Shown: one piece after another, positions 8,277-16,254 of the stretch
Layout of the letters: every line of letters starts with the position of its first letter
Numbering within the stretch: the first letter of the stretch is position 1
Origin: Rickettsiales bacterium
GTDB taxonomy: Bacteria > Pseudomonadota > Alphaproteobacteria > Rickettsiales > JABIRX01
Reading direction: 5' to 3'
Assembly: GCA_018659145.1 (NCBI GenBank)
Contig: JABJNB010000086.1
Coordinates: forward strand, 1 to 34,605
Length of the DNA stretch: 34,605 nucleotides
The notes under the pieces: model-generated
Database searches by the model: none
Seen by the model: only the letters and a program-made list of their open reading frames with translations
Told to the model about the DNA's origin: nothing
Position numbers and translations under genes: made by a program

Positions 8277-8352
8277 GCCCAGGTAGCTCAGTTGGTAGAG
8301 CAAAGGACTGAAAATCCTTGTGTCGGCGGTTCGAATCCGTCTCTGGGCACCA
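8277..8352 (+). tRNA. tRNA-Phe (GAA)
   Basis: A full cloverleaf can be drawn: acceptor GCCCAGG pairs with TCTGGGC (one G-U), D-arm GCTC-AGTTGGTAGA-GC, anticodon stem AAGGA/TCCTT with loop CTGAAAA (anticodon GAA), variable GTGTC, and T-arm GGCGG-TTCGAAT-CCGTC. Discriminator A and an encoded CCA (8350-8352) follow. It lies between mreC and tsaB on the plus strand. Confidence 0.97.
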
Positions 8353-8501
8353 GTCTTCGAGCTTTGGGTCTCACCTGACGCGCCCAGAGGATGTTAGCTT
8401 GTTTTTATTGTCTCGGTGTTCGAGTGTAAGCGAGTTTCAATAAATATTTTGTCTATCTTTTTCCCGGTGGCTATGAGTGTATACAAGATTGAGATTTAAA
8501 T

Positions 8502-9137
8502 ATGACCAGCATTTTAGTCAATACAACAACCCCATACCCTATGATCTACGCAGAGCATGAAGGTGTTTGCGTAAGTTATGCCTCGGATAGCTACAATTCT
8601 CATTCACAAAATTTAATACCCTTGATTCAGGGTTTTTTGCAAGCTCATAAAATAAAGTTAACGGATGTAGGTACTGTTTTTGTTATAACTGGACCTGGTA
8701 GTTATACTGGTATCAGGATCGGTGTGGCATTAGCCCTTGGTTTGAAAGTCGCTTTAAAATTAAATGTCATTCCGCTGACATTATTTCAGGTGTATTATTT
8801 AAAATATTTACATGATGATTTTAGCCAGTTGTTAATATTGATCGATAGTAAAAAAAATGCTGAATATTACTATCAGAGCTTGCTGTTTGGTGAGTCTGTA
8901 GGGAAGTCGGGGGTTCTGCCGCTAGCAAATATCTCGGATCTAGTGCAGGATAATTGTGTAATTAGCGGGGAGTTTAGTCAGGGTGAAGTAGGGCGCGGTG
9001 TTAGTAGTATGGGAGTAAGGTATAGTCATGGTGACTTCTTGCCCCAATTAGTATTTCAAAATAAATTATATTTGCAGGAATTGGATTCCAAGTTAGAGGC
9101 TTTTTATTTAAATAAACTATCTTTTAGTATAAAATAG
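8502..9137 (+). CDS. tsaB: tRNA threonylcarbamoyladenosine biosynthesis protein TsaB
   Basis: A 211-residue ASKHA-fold protein with the TsaB/YeaZ signature GPGSYTGIRIG (64-74) and the preceding paired strands (ILVNTTTP at 4-11). TsaB is the non-catalytic partner of TsaD in making the universal t6A37 modification on ANN-decoding tRNAs. Length is near the family norm (220-230). The second half is poorly conserved, as usual for TsaB. It lies just after a tRNA gene, a suggestive but probably accidental neighbourhood. The T4SS cluster begins 66 bases downstream. Confidence 0.9.
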   Translation: MTSILVNTTTPYPMIYAEHEGVCVSYASDSYNSHSQNLIPLIQGFLQAHKIKLTDVGTVFVITGPGSYTGIRIGVALALGLKVALKLNVIPLTLFQVYYLKYLHDDFSQLLILIDSKKNAEYYYQSLLFGESVGKSGVLPLANISDLVQDNCVISGEFSQGEVGRGVSSMGVRYSHGDFLPQLVFQNKLYLQELDSKLEAFYLNKLSFSIK

Positions 9138-9165
9138 CATTGCACAAAATAAACTTCTATATATC

Positions 9166-9204
9166 ATGAGTGGGAGTAATGTTCTTATTCAAGTTTCGAC
9201 ATAA
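9166..9204 (+). other. Possible 12-codon leader peptide coupled to virB8
   Basis: An ATG at 9166 opens a 12-residue frame (MSGSNVLIQVST) whose stop codon TAA at 9202-9204 overlaps the virB8 ATG by one base (TAATG). That geometry is typical of translational coupling. No clear ribosome site precedes the small ATG, so this may be chance. Confidence 0.25.
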
Positions 9205-9911
9205 TGGTACAAAAAAAGAAGAGTAAAGCAAAGAATAAGTTGACTTCCCATAATTGGTATACAGATCGTTATAGTATAGCAATTTATCAGAGGAATTTTT
9301 TGATGCTTGTCTTGTTAGCTGCAGTTTTTGTGATGTTTATGGGAGTGGTTTATATCAATATTATAAGTCAAAAGAAAACGGTAGATCCATTTGTAGTAGA
9401 AATTGAAGAAAAGTCTGGTATTCCGACTGTGGTAGATCAAAAGACAAAATCAGAATATACATCCAAAGACACTATACATAACTTTTTTATATATAAGTAT
9501 GTGAGGGCGCGAGAAAATTATGATTATCGTGATTATTTGTATGATTACTTTACCGTTGTTAGAGTGCTCTCGTCCGGGTTGGTATTTAAAGATTTTTACA
9601 GGCAGGCTAATAAAAGGAATGAAAATAGCCCCATTAATAGATTTGGTAGAAAGACTTCGGTTGCAGCCAAGATTAAATCAGTAATAGATATAACGAGTAA
9701 AGCTGATAGGTTGAAATCGGTTACTACTAAGCAGGTTAGATTGCTCTTACAGCACGTGGAAAAAAACCGATTGATTAAGGAGGAGCATAAAGTTATCATT
9801 ATGAAATATAAATTTGAGAATTTAAATCTTGAGTTTGAAGAGCGCCTAGTTAATCCTTTGGGCTTTCAAGTAATTTTTTATAAAATTAATGATGAATTTA
9901 ATAATCAGTAG
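9204..9911 (+). CDS. virB8: T4SS inner-membrane protein VirB8
   Basis: A 235-residue protein with a basic cytoplasmic N-terminus, one membrane helix (about 32-54) and the periplasmic NTF2-like VirB8 domain. The features used are YVRARENYDYRDYLYDYFT (helix region about 99-117), the VRLLL strand and the C-terminal NPLGFQVIFYKINDE, which is characteristic of VirB8/TrbF proteins. VirB8 nucleates assembly of the inner-membrane complex and contacts VirB9 and VirB10. It is the first gene of virB8-virB9-virB10-virB11-virD4 and overlaps virB9 by 23 bases. Many Rickettsiales carry additional virB8 paralogues; only one is in this window. Confidence 0.9.
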   Translation: MVQKKKSKAKNKLTSHNWYTDRYSIAIYQRNFLMLVLLAAVFVMFMGVVYINIISQKKTVDPFVVEIEEKSGIPTVVDQKTKSEYTSKDTIHNFFIYKYVRARENYDYRDYLYDYFTVVRVLSSGLVFKDFYRQANKRNENSPINRFGRKTSVAAKIKSVIDITSKADRLKSVTTKQVRLLLQHVEKNRLIKEEHKVIIMKYKFENLNLEFEERLVNPLGFQVIFYKINDEFNNQ

Positions 9912-10800
9912 ATTTGTTCTATGCATAAGTTTTTTATTGGCGACATATCCCTCACATGGTTATGTTCCGATATCAACAGATTCGCGTATTAAAACTTTAA
10001 TATATAGTCCTAATGAGATTTTTTACTTAACGTTTAACTATAATTTTCAGTCATATATTGAGTTTCCTGAAGATGAGAGGGTGAATATTATTACTTTAGG
10101 GGATAGGTATTCTTGGAATATAAAAAAAGTGGGCCAGAGGCTGTTTATCAAGCCGTATCAGAAAGGTGTATCTACCAATATGACTATTATCACGGATAAG
10201 CGTCAATATCATTTTGAAATACACTCAAGCGTGGAAGAGTCAGGCTTTGTTAATCCGAAGTTGGCTTTTGTGGTAAAATTCTTTTACCCTGATACAGTAT
10301 ATGATTACATGAATTCTGTAAAAATTAGGAAGCCTATTAAGGTGATTGATAAAAAGCGGTTTAGCAAAGAGGAGTCAGAGCCTATAGCTTCTTTTTTGCC
10401 TGATCCTGTTATGAGTGTGCCTAATCTTGTTGTAGATGCACCACCAGTGCATATGGAGGCAGCCCTTGTTGTAGAGCCTGCTCGGTCAATTGATGATGAT
10501 ATGGCTTTGGCATCTGAGGGTCCACCAAGGAATTATAGGTACAGTATGGCAGGTGATAATAATAGTACTATCAAGCCATTCATGGTGTATGATGATGGTA
10601 TTAGTACTTATTTCTCATTTAACTCCAATATCTTGCCTGATATATTTTATGTTGATCAGAATGGCTCTGAGACATTAGTTGATTTTAAGATTATCAACAA
10701 TCAAATTGTGGTAAATAATACTGCATGGCAATATTCACTTCGTAATAACAAAGAGGTGATTTGTATATTCAATGATAATATAATAGGGGTAACTTACTAG
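9889..10800 (+). CDS. virB9: T4SS core-complex protein VirB9
   Basis: A 303-residue VirB9/CagX family protein. Residues 1-24 form a Sec signal peptide (FVLCISFLLATYPSHG). The N-terminal domain has the family pattern DSRIKTLIYSPNEIFYLTFNYNFQ..IEF (29-60) followed by LGDRYSWNIKK; the C-terminal domain begins near 195-200 and contains DDGISTYFSF and the closing NNKEVICIFND. A Pro/Val-rich linker (160-195) joins them. VirB9 lines the periplasmic and outer-membrane core with VirB10. The start lies inside virB8, and two consecutive ATG codons (9889, 9892) are available. The TAG stop is directly followed, in the same frame, by the virB10 GTG start. Confidence 0.92.
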   Translation: MMNLIISRFVLCISFLLATYPSHGYVPISTDSRIKTLIYSPNEIFYLTFNYNFQSYIEFPEDERVNIITLGDRYSWNIKKVGQRLFIKPYQKGVSTNMTIITDKRQYHFEIHSSVEESGFVNPKLAFVVKFFYPDTVYDYMNSVKIRKPIKVIDKKRFSKEESEPIASFLPDPVMSVPNLVVDAPPVHMEAALVVEPARSIDDDMALASEGPPRNYRYSMAGDNNSTIKPFMVYDDGISTYFSFNSNILPDIFYVDQNGSETLVDFKIINNQIVVNNTAWQYSLRNNKEVICIFNDNIIGVTY

Positions 10801-12117
10801 GTGTCTAAAGATTTGAATAACACAGATGATACAAATTTTGGTGATGAAGATTATACTACCAGTATAGATGATTCAGCTACGGAAGTTGGTTCTGCAAAAG
10901 GAAATAAAATAGCTATTATATTAGTTGCTGTAGTAGCAATAATAGGTTTTGGATATTTCTTCTTCTCTAATTCTAATGAGAGTGTTGATGCACCTGTGCA
11001 AGAAGCAAAAAAGGATAGCGATGGTAAGGAGATAAAGGTTTCTGTAGCTAGTGCTCCACACGAATCTCTGGCACCTATAGTAGAAGCTTTGGACCTTGAT
11101 ATAAATGAAACTAATAATGTTATAGAAGTCCCAGATATTGAAATTCCTACATTGCCACCCATGGATGCTATCAAAATCGATTTACCTAAAACAGAAGCTA
11201 TTATTCCAGAATTTAAAGCGCCTAAATTAAGTATTGATCAGGATAATATGGGGGGTCACACTAATATAGTGCCAGGCGTTAAGTCTTCTGAGAGGAAGGA
11301 TAAGGCTAAAGCTCCTGATTTTGCTGACTCAACCACTTCTTCTCCCCAATCAGGTAAAGGTGAAAAAGCTGTTAGTATGATGCTCTTAAATTCAGGTGGT
11401 GCTACAGAAAGCTCATCCAATGGAGAATATATCATAGCACCGTCCAGCTTTTCTTCGGTGGAGGCAACAAAAGTGTTTAACACAGATAGAACTGTAATCC
11501 AAGGTAAGATTATTGAGGCTGTACTTGAAACAGCTATCAACACTGATTTTGCTGGCGGTGTCAGGGGGGTGGTATCTCAGGATGTTTTTGCTGAGTCTGG
11601 ACGTAGTATTTTAATACCTAAGGGATCAAGGCTAATAGGTTCGTATTCAGGATCCGTATCCTCGGGACAAACTAGGGTTTTGATTACATGGGCGCGTTTA
11701 ATTAGGCCAGATAAAGTTGATATTGCGATTGATTCGCCATCTACAGATCAGTTTGGTAGAGCTGGAGTTGCAGGAAATGTGGATAATAAATATTTAGAAT
11801 TATTTAATAATTCAATATTACTAAGTTTAATTACGATTGGTACAGCTATAGCGTTAGAGGGAGCTACAGGAGACTCGGAAATCTCGGTTACAGAAGAAGA
11901 GGATGGAGATAGTACAACTTCTGGGTCAGCAACAGATTTTGCTGCTGATGAAATTATTCAGACAATTGGTGATACCGCTGACACTATATTATCTGGATTA
12001 CTTAATATTACACCAACAATAACTGTGCCACAAGGGACAAGGATTAATGTTTTTGTTAATAAAGATCTAGTGTTCCCACCAACTTCATCTGCAGATGGTT
12101 TATTGGTATTAGAATGA
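10801..12117 (+). CDS. virB10: T4SS core-complex protein VirB10
   Basis: A 438-residue VirB10/TrbI protein beginning with GTG. It has an acidic cytoplasmic N-terminus (1-35), a membrane helix (36-55), a periplasmic linker of about 150 residues rich in Pro, Glu, Asp and Lys, and the C-terminal TrbI barrel domain (about 210-438) with FAESGRSILIPKGSRLIGSY, ARLIRPDK, DQFGRAGVAG and the closing TVPQGTRINVFVNKDL. The helical antenna expected to form the outer-membrane pore is around KYLELFNNSILLSLITIG (about 338-355). A GGGG-containing ribosome site lies 10 bases or so before the GTG, inside virB9. The stop TGA overlaps the virB11 ATG (ATGA), so the genes are translationally coupled. VirB10 couples ATPase energy to opening of the outer channel. 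Confidence 0.93.
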   Translation: MSKDLNNTDDTNFGDEDYTTSIDDSATEVGSAKGNKIAIILVAVVAIIGFGYFFFSNSNESVDAPVQEAKKDSDGKEIKVSVASAPHESLAPIVEALDLDINETNNVIEVPDIEIPTLPPMDAIKIDLPKTEAIIPEFKAPKLSIDQDNMGGHTNIVPGVKSSERKDKAKAPDFADSTTSSPQSGKGEKAVSMMLLNSGGATESSSNGEYIIAPSSFSSVEATKVFNTDRTVIQGKIIEAVLETAINTDFAGGVRGVVSQDVFAESGRSILIPKGSRLIGSYSGSVSSGQTRVLITWARLIRPDKVDIAIDSPSTDQFGRAGVAGNVDNKYLELFNNSILLSLITIGTAIALEGATGDSEISVTEEEDGDSTTSGSATDFAADEIIQTIGDTADTILSGLLNITPTITVPQGTRINVFVNKDLVFPPTSSADGLLVLE

Positions 12118-13097
12118 CAATAGCAGCTTTAGAAACTTATTTAAACCCTTTAAAGAAGATATTTAGTGAAGAAGGGGTGAATGAAATTTCTATTAACCAG
12201 CCTGGTGAAGCTTGGGTTGAAAAGATGGGGGATATTCGGCGTGAATTAGTGCCAGAGTTTGGACAGGCACATCTTTTGTCTTTAGCTCGACTTGTTGCTC
12301 AATCTACAGAGCAGAAGATTAGTGAGGAGCAACCTTTGCTATCTGCGACATTACCAGCTGGTTACAGAGTTCAGATAGTTATACCACCAGCTTGTGAGCA
12401 AAAAACCACTATATTCTCTATCAGAAAGCAAAGTCCATTAAAATGGACTTTGGAAGATTATGATAAGATGGGAGCTTTTGAAACCTGTGCCACGGAAGAA
12501 ATTGTTGATGAAGATTCGATAGTGTTAGCTAAGCTTCTAAGGGCAGGGAAGACGAAAGAGTTTCTTGATAATGCTATTGTTATGAAAAAAAACATCATAA
12601 TTAGTGGTGGTACTTCGACAGGAAAAACAACTTTTACCAATGCAGCGCTTAGATCAATTCCAAGGGAGGAGCGATTAATTACCGTAGAAGATGCCAGGGA
12701 AATAGATTTGTCTCATCCTAATAGAGTTCATTTACTAGCATCTAAAGGTGGTCAAGGTAGAGCTAATATATCAACCCAGGACTTAATAGAAGCTTGCCTT
12801 CGCCTTAGGCCGGATAGAATTATTGTTGGAGAATTACGCGGTGCAGAGGCATTTAGTTTTCTTAGGGCAATAAATACAGGTCATCCAGGATCAATTTCTA
12901 CTCTACACGCTGATACTCCCCAAATGGCTTTAGAGCAATTGAAATTGATGGTGATGCAAGCCGGACTCGGTATGCCACCGGATGAAATCAGAACTTATAT
13001 TCATGGGGTAATTGATATCGTTATACAATTGAAGCGAGCTTCCGGGGGGAAAAGATATGTCTCTGAGATTTATTATAAACATAAAGATCTAGCCTAG
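12114..13097 (+). CDS. virB11: T4SS ATPase VirB11
   Basis: A 327-residue hexameric secretion ATPase of the VirB11/PulE group. Walker A is GGTSTGKTT (165-173), the Asp box is ITVEDAREI (189-197), Walker B is DRIIVGELRG (234-243) and the His box is GHPGSISTLHAD (256-267). The N-terminal domain (1-125) carries the family pattern EISINQPGEAWVE. VirB11 acts at the inner face of the inner membrane with VirB4 and VirD4 to drive substrate handling. The ATG overlaps the virB10 stop by four bases and virD4 follows 4 bases after the stop. Confidence 0.96.
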   Translation: MTIAALETYLNPLKKIFSEEGVNEISINQPGEAWVEKMGDIRRELVPEFGQAHLLSLARLVAQSTEQKISEEQPLLSATLPAGYRVQIVIPPACEQKTTIFSIRKQSPLKWTLEDYDKMGAFETCATEEIVDEDSIVLAKLLRAGKTKEFLDNAIVMKKNIIISGGTSTGKTTFTNAALRSIPREERLITVEDAREIDLSHPNRVHLLASKGGQGRANISTQDLIEACLRLRPDRIIVGELRGAEAFSFLRAINTGHPGSISTLHADTPQMALEQLKLMVMQAGLGMPPDEIRTYIHGVIDIVIQLKRASGGKRYVSEIYYKHKDLA

Positions 13098-13101
13098 GGA
13101 T

Positions 13102-14880
13102 ATGGATTATAGAGCTAAAAATTTCATTATTTTTATTATTATTTTTGCCATAATTGTACTTCTGACCTTTTATGCAATGACGGTCAGTGCTATAGCAACA
13201 ATTAATGGTTATCAAACGGTTTTTAGCATATTGACGGATTATAGAGTGAGTGAGCAGCCAGCATTGCTTTGGAAGTACTTTGTTTATTATTGGGATTTTT
13301 ATATTGAGCATAAGAATAAGTTAGAAATAAGGGATGATAGTAACTTTGTTTTAAAGCTTTTCTTATCTACATTTATACCTACTGGTATTTTGTTTTTTAA
13401 CCTTTTCTTATTTAGAGCACCAATAATGGATTTTAGACCTTTTAGAGAGAAGGAAAAAATTCATGGAGATGCTAAATGGGCGGATGAGAGGTCAATTAAA
13501 AAAGTCGGGCTCAGGAGTAAGCATGGTATGTTACTTGGCTGTGATAAGAGGGGGTATCTGATTGCGGATGGCTATCAGCATTGTTTGTTGTTTGCTCCAA
13601 CAGGTGCTGGTAAGGGTGTGGGATTTGTAATACCAAATTTGCTTTTTTGGCAGGATTCGGTAGTGGTGCATGATATTAAGCTAGAGAATTATGAGCTAAC
13701 CAGTGGGTATAGAAAAGAAAAGTTAAAACAAGAGACTTATTTGTGGAACCCTGCTTCTCCAGAAGGCCTAAGTCATTGCTATAATCCTTTGGATTTTATT
13801 TCTCCTGAAATGGGTAAGATGGTGGATGATGTGCAGAAGATAGCTAGTTTATTATTGCCAGAGCAAGAGTTTTGGCAAAATGAAGCTAGATCGTTAATTG
13901 TTGGGGTGATGCTTTATTTGCTTGCTGATGATACTAAGATTAAGTCTTTTGGCGAGATCGTTAGAACTCTAAGAAGTGATGATGTTGTTTATAATTTAGC
14001 CGTGGTGCTTGATACTTTGGGTAAAGAGATTCATCCGGTGGCGTATATGAATATTGCGGCTTTCTTGCAAAAAGCGGATAAAGAGCGTTCGGGTGTGATT
14101 TCAACCGCAAATTCTTCTTTGGAACTATGGTCAAATCCATTGATTGATGCAACAACCGCGCGTAGTGATTTTGATATCCGTGAGTTTAAAAGAAAGACAG
14201 CAACAGTTTATGTAGGCTTGACACCGGATAACATTCACAGATTACAACCTTTGATGAAAATCTTTTATCAACAAGCAACGGCTGCATTATCACAACGAAC
14301 TCCTACTAAGGAAGATAAATTCGGCGTGTTGTTTATGATGGATGAATTTCCAACGCTTGGTAAGATGGAGCAGTTCCAATCGGGAATAGCTTATTTTCGT
14401 GGTTATAACGTAAGGTTATTTTTAATTATTCAAGATACAGAGCAATTAAAAGGTACGTATGAAGAGTCTGGTATGAATTCATTTCTATCTAACGCTACTT
14501 ACCGGATCACTTTTGCTGCGAATAATGTTGAAACTGCGAATCTCATATCACAATTAATTGGTAATAAAACGGTAGAGCAAGAATCTGTCAATAAGCCTAA
14601 GTTTTTTGATCTAAACCCAGCCTCTAGATCATTGCATGTCTCGGAAACTCAGCGTGCGTTACTATTGCCGCAAGAGGTTATTAACCTTCCTAGGGATGAG
14701 CAAATATTACTAATTGAGGCGAGTCCTCCAATTAAAAGTAAGAAAATTTTCTATTACAAAGATAAGTTTTTTACCAAGAGATTGTTGCCTAAAGTTAAAA
14801 TCCCTACACAAGAGCCATACATTCCAGATAGGGAGTCAATGGCTTCTAAGAAAAAAAATGACACTAAAAAGGTAAATTAG
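13102..14880 (+). CDS. virD4: T4SS coupling protein VirD4
   Basis: A 592-residue TraG/VirD4-family coupling ATPase, the substrate receptor of the secretion system. Two N-terminal membrane segments are seen (about 8-32 and 86-105). Walker A is APTGAGKGVG (165-174), and Walker B is LFMMDEFPTLG (411-421) with Asp415-Glu416. The HGDAKWA motif (121-127) before Walker A and the closing RDEQILLIEASPPIKSKKI stretch are typical of VirD4. The C-terminal tail is short and basic (KKKNDTKK). It is the last gene of the cluster; after it comes a repeat-bearing non-coding stretch and a strand switch. Confidence 0.96.
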   Translation: MDYRAKNFIIFIIIFAIIVLLTFYAMTVSAIATINGYQTVFSILTDYRVSEQPALLWKYFVYYWDFYIEHKNKLEIRDDSNFVLKLFLSTFIPTGILFFNLFLFRAPIMDFRPFREKEKIHGDAKWADERSIKKVGLRSKHGMLLGCDKRGYLIADGYQHCLLFAPTGAGKGVGFVIPNLLFWQDSVVVHDIKLENYELTSGYRKEKLKQETYLWNPASPEGLSHCYNPLDFISPEMGKMVDDVQKIASLLLPEQEFWQNEARSLIVGVMLYLLADDTKIKSFGEIVRTLRSDDVVYNLAVVLDTLGKEIHPVAYMNIAAFLQKADKERSGVISTANSSLELWSNPLIDATTARSDFDIREFKRKTATVYVGLTPDNIHRLQPLMKIFYQQATAALSQRTPTKEDKFGVLFMMDEFPTLGKMEQFQSGIAYFRGYNVRLFLIIQDTEQLKGTYEESGMNSFLSNATYRITFAANNVETANLISQLIGNKTVEQESVNKPKFFDLNPASRSLHVSETQRALLLPQEVINLPRDEQILLIEASPPIKSKKIFYYKDKFFTKRLLPKVKIPTQEPYIPDRESMASKKKNDTKKVN

Positions 14881-15267
14881 GATTTGCCTTGGGAGGATAG
14901 GGGGTGGCTTATTAAGAATAGACGCAATATTTATATTTTAAATTATTATCAGATCTGTGGAGACTATTAAGGTCACAGTCTTGCTATAATGTAGATCTAT
15001 CTTATATTTGGGGCACCATAACGGGGCTTTCTAATTATATCCCACACATCTTGCAAGGGGCATCCTCTAGTGGAAGGTCATGTATAGAATCAAAGGTACA
15101 AATTTTTTCTTCTTAAAATATGTACTATATTTGTATAATTTATTGTGAATAGCTTTGGCTATTAAAAAAATCTACCAAAACATTCAAAATCTTAAGAATA
15201 AAGATCTTTGCAATTTTGATTCAAGGCGGACACTAAATGTATAAATAGATTTTTGGTAATGAGAGAG
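14881..15267. other. 387-bp non-coding region between virD4 and a convergent unknown gene
   Basis: No supported gene on either strand. The right half is filled by the second copy of the 160-bp MITE-like repeat (15076-15233). I see no strong hairpin followed by T-run after virD4, so its terminator may lie within the repeat or be factor-dependent. Confidence 0.6.
15076..15233 (+). mobile_element. MITE-like repeat, copy 2 (about 158 bp)
   Basis: This aligns in the same orientation, with very few gaps, to 1066-1227; roughly four in five bases agree by eye. The centre forms GAATAGC-TTTG-GCTATT (15146-15162), which in copy 1 is partly decayed. The terminal inverted ends seen in copy 1 are degenerate here (GGTCATG at the left, GGCGGACAC at the right), suggesting this is an older, immobile copy. 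It sits between convergent genes (virD4 and 15268-15762). Confidence 0.65.
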
Positions 15268-15762
15268 TTATTTTTTTAGCTCTAATGTTCGACTTTTTCC
15301 AACGTCTTGATTACTTCTTTCTAATTTTATCTTAAAAGTCTCACTAGGTTGAATGTTGAGATCTGTCTTTACAGCGCTAAGGAGAGAGTGAATATATTCG
15401 TTTTCCTTAGGATATTTTACTTCATCAAATTTTGTAGCTAATATTAACAAACATTCTGCGGCATTGATAGAACTACCATTATGTGTTGTATATGTTAAAT
15501 TATCATGAATTTCTGCAGGACTAATTTTGCCCTCTCGTAGTCCTGGTGCCAAAATATTTTGTACAATGGACATTGCTATTTGTAACGTATCGGAGCAACG
15601 AAATAAGGACGAAATATTGTGTTTACTATAAATCTCAAAAAGATGACTTTTTGGCAATCTGCCGTCAGCACATTCTGATAGGTGGTGATTTACGGTCTCG
15701 GATAATAGGTTGTAATCATCACTAATGTAATCCAGTGCCGTTTGTTTCTTGTTTGCTATCAT
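15268..15762 (-). CDS. Unknown 164-residue soluble protein
   Basis: I do not recognise this family. The protein has no signal peptide or membrane segment and looks mainly alpha-helical, with a mixed-charge, Lys-rich C-terminus (SRTLELKK). The ATG at 15762 was chosen because a good GAGAG ribosome site precedes it by about 6 bases; the frame is open to 15798, but that start would overlap the upstream gene. It is 28 bases downstream of the 110-residue gene at 15791-16123 and on the same strand, so the two probably form a unit. Codon use and base composition look like the neighbouring genes. Candidates include a lineage-specific effector or a small two-gene module, but no motif supports either. 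Confidence 0.65.
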   Translation of the reverse strand: MIANKKQTALDYISDDYNLLSETVNHHLSECADGRLPKSHLFEIYSKHNISSLFRCSDTLQIAMSIVQNILAPGLREGKISPAEIHDNLTYTTHNGSSINAAECLLILATKFDEVKYPKENEYIHSLLSAVKTDLNIQPSETFKIKLERSNQDVGKSRTLELKK

Positions 15763-15790
15763 GTTAATCTCTCGTTTATCATGGATGTTT

Positions 15791-16123
15791 TTAAGCAAAG
15801 CTTAAAAATTCATTATCATAGTCTGCATTGTAAGCTGGATTTACTCCTATTTTTATAAAGAAAAATACCAGTAAATTATTAGCGTCTCGTTTTAGTAAGT
15901 GTAAAAGAGGGCATCCTGTGCCATATCCGAATAAATCAAGTAAAGCTCCTTTGAATATTTCTTCGTGCTTGTACTGGTTTTTTATATAATACTCTGCTTC
16001 ATTTAGGCATTTTAAAGCAAATTGATTATCTCTGATAACATTTTTCTCAGCCGTACTAATGAGGCTTTTAACCTTATCTTTTGTAAATGAGCTAAGTTTT
16101 ATTGATATAACATTCTCTTTCAT
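15791..16123 (-). CDS. Unknown 110-residue protein, possible single ankyrin-like repeat
   Basis: A small helical protein without signal peptide. The C-terminal third (70-110) loosely follows an ankyrin repeat: G70, CPLLHLL (71-77, compare TPLHLA), then a hydrophobic helix NLLVFFFIK (83-91) and GVNPAYN (93-99, compare GAD-N), ending NEFLSFA as the start of the next unit (compare TPL..A). One residue is inserted in the PLH motif, so this is tentative. Upstream residues 1-69 are Lys/Glu-rich. The gene is followed by the unknown gene at 15268-15762 and preceded by dnaB on the same strand. Short ankyrin proteins are common among Rickettsiales, often as effectors, but that role is inference only. 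Confidence 0.6.
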   Translation of the reverse strand: MKENVISIKLSSFTKDKVKSLISTAEKNVIRDNQFALKCLNEAEYYIKNQYKHEEIFKGALLDLFGYGTGCPLLHLLKRDANNLLVFFFIKIGVNPAYNADYDNEFLSFA

Positions 16124-16226
16124 TCTCTAAATACCAAAATTTTCAGCATTATATACAGATTTTGAGCTAAGTGCAAAGAAAAAATTAGATTTTTGCAAAA
16201 AACTTCTTTTTACTTAATTATGAGGA

Positions 16227-16252
16227 CATGTATAAGTCTATGATTATACATG
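16227..16252 (-). terminator. Hairpin immediately after dnaB
   Basis: CATGTATAA (16227-16235) and TTATACATG (16244-16252) form a perfect 9-bp stem with an 8-base loop, starting 2 bases after the dnaB stop codon on the minus strand. There is no T-run directly after it, so it is more likely an mRNA 3' end stabiliser or a weak terminator than a classic one. Confidence 0.35.
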
Positions 16253-16254
16253 AG

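Noticed and set aside
10851-11543. Two minus-strand open frames inside virB10
   Set aside because: They are antisense shadows of the low-complexity VirB10 linker and have no independent support.
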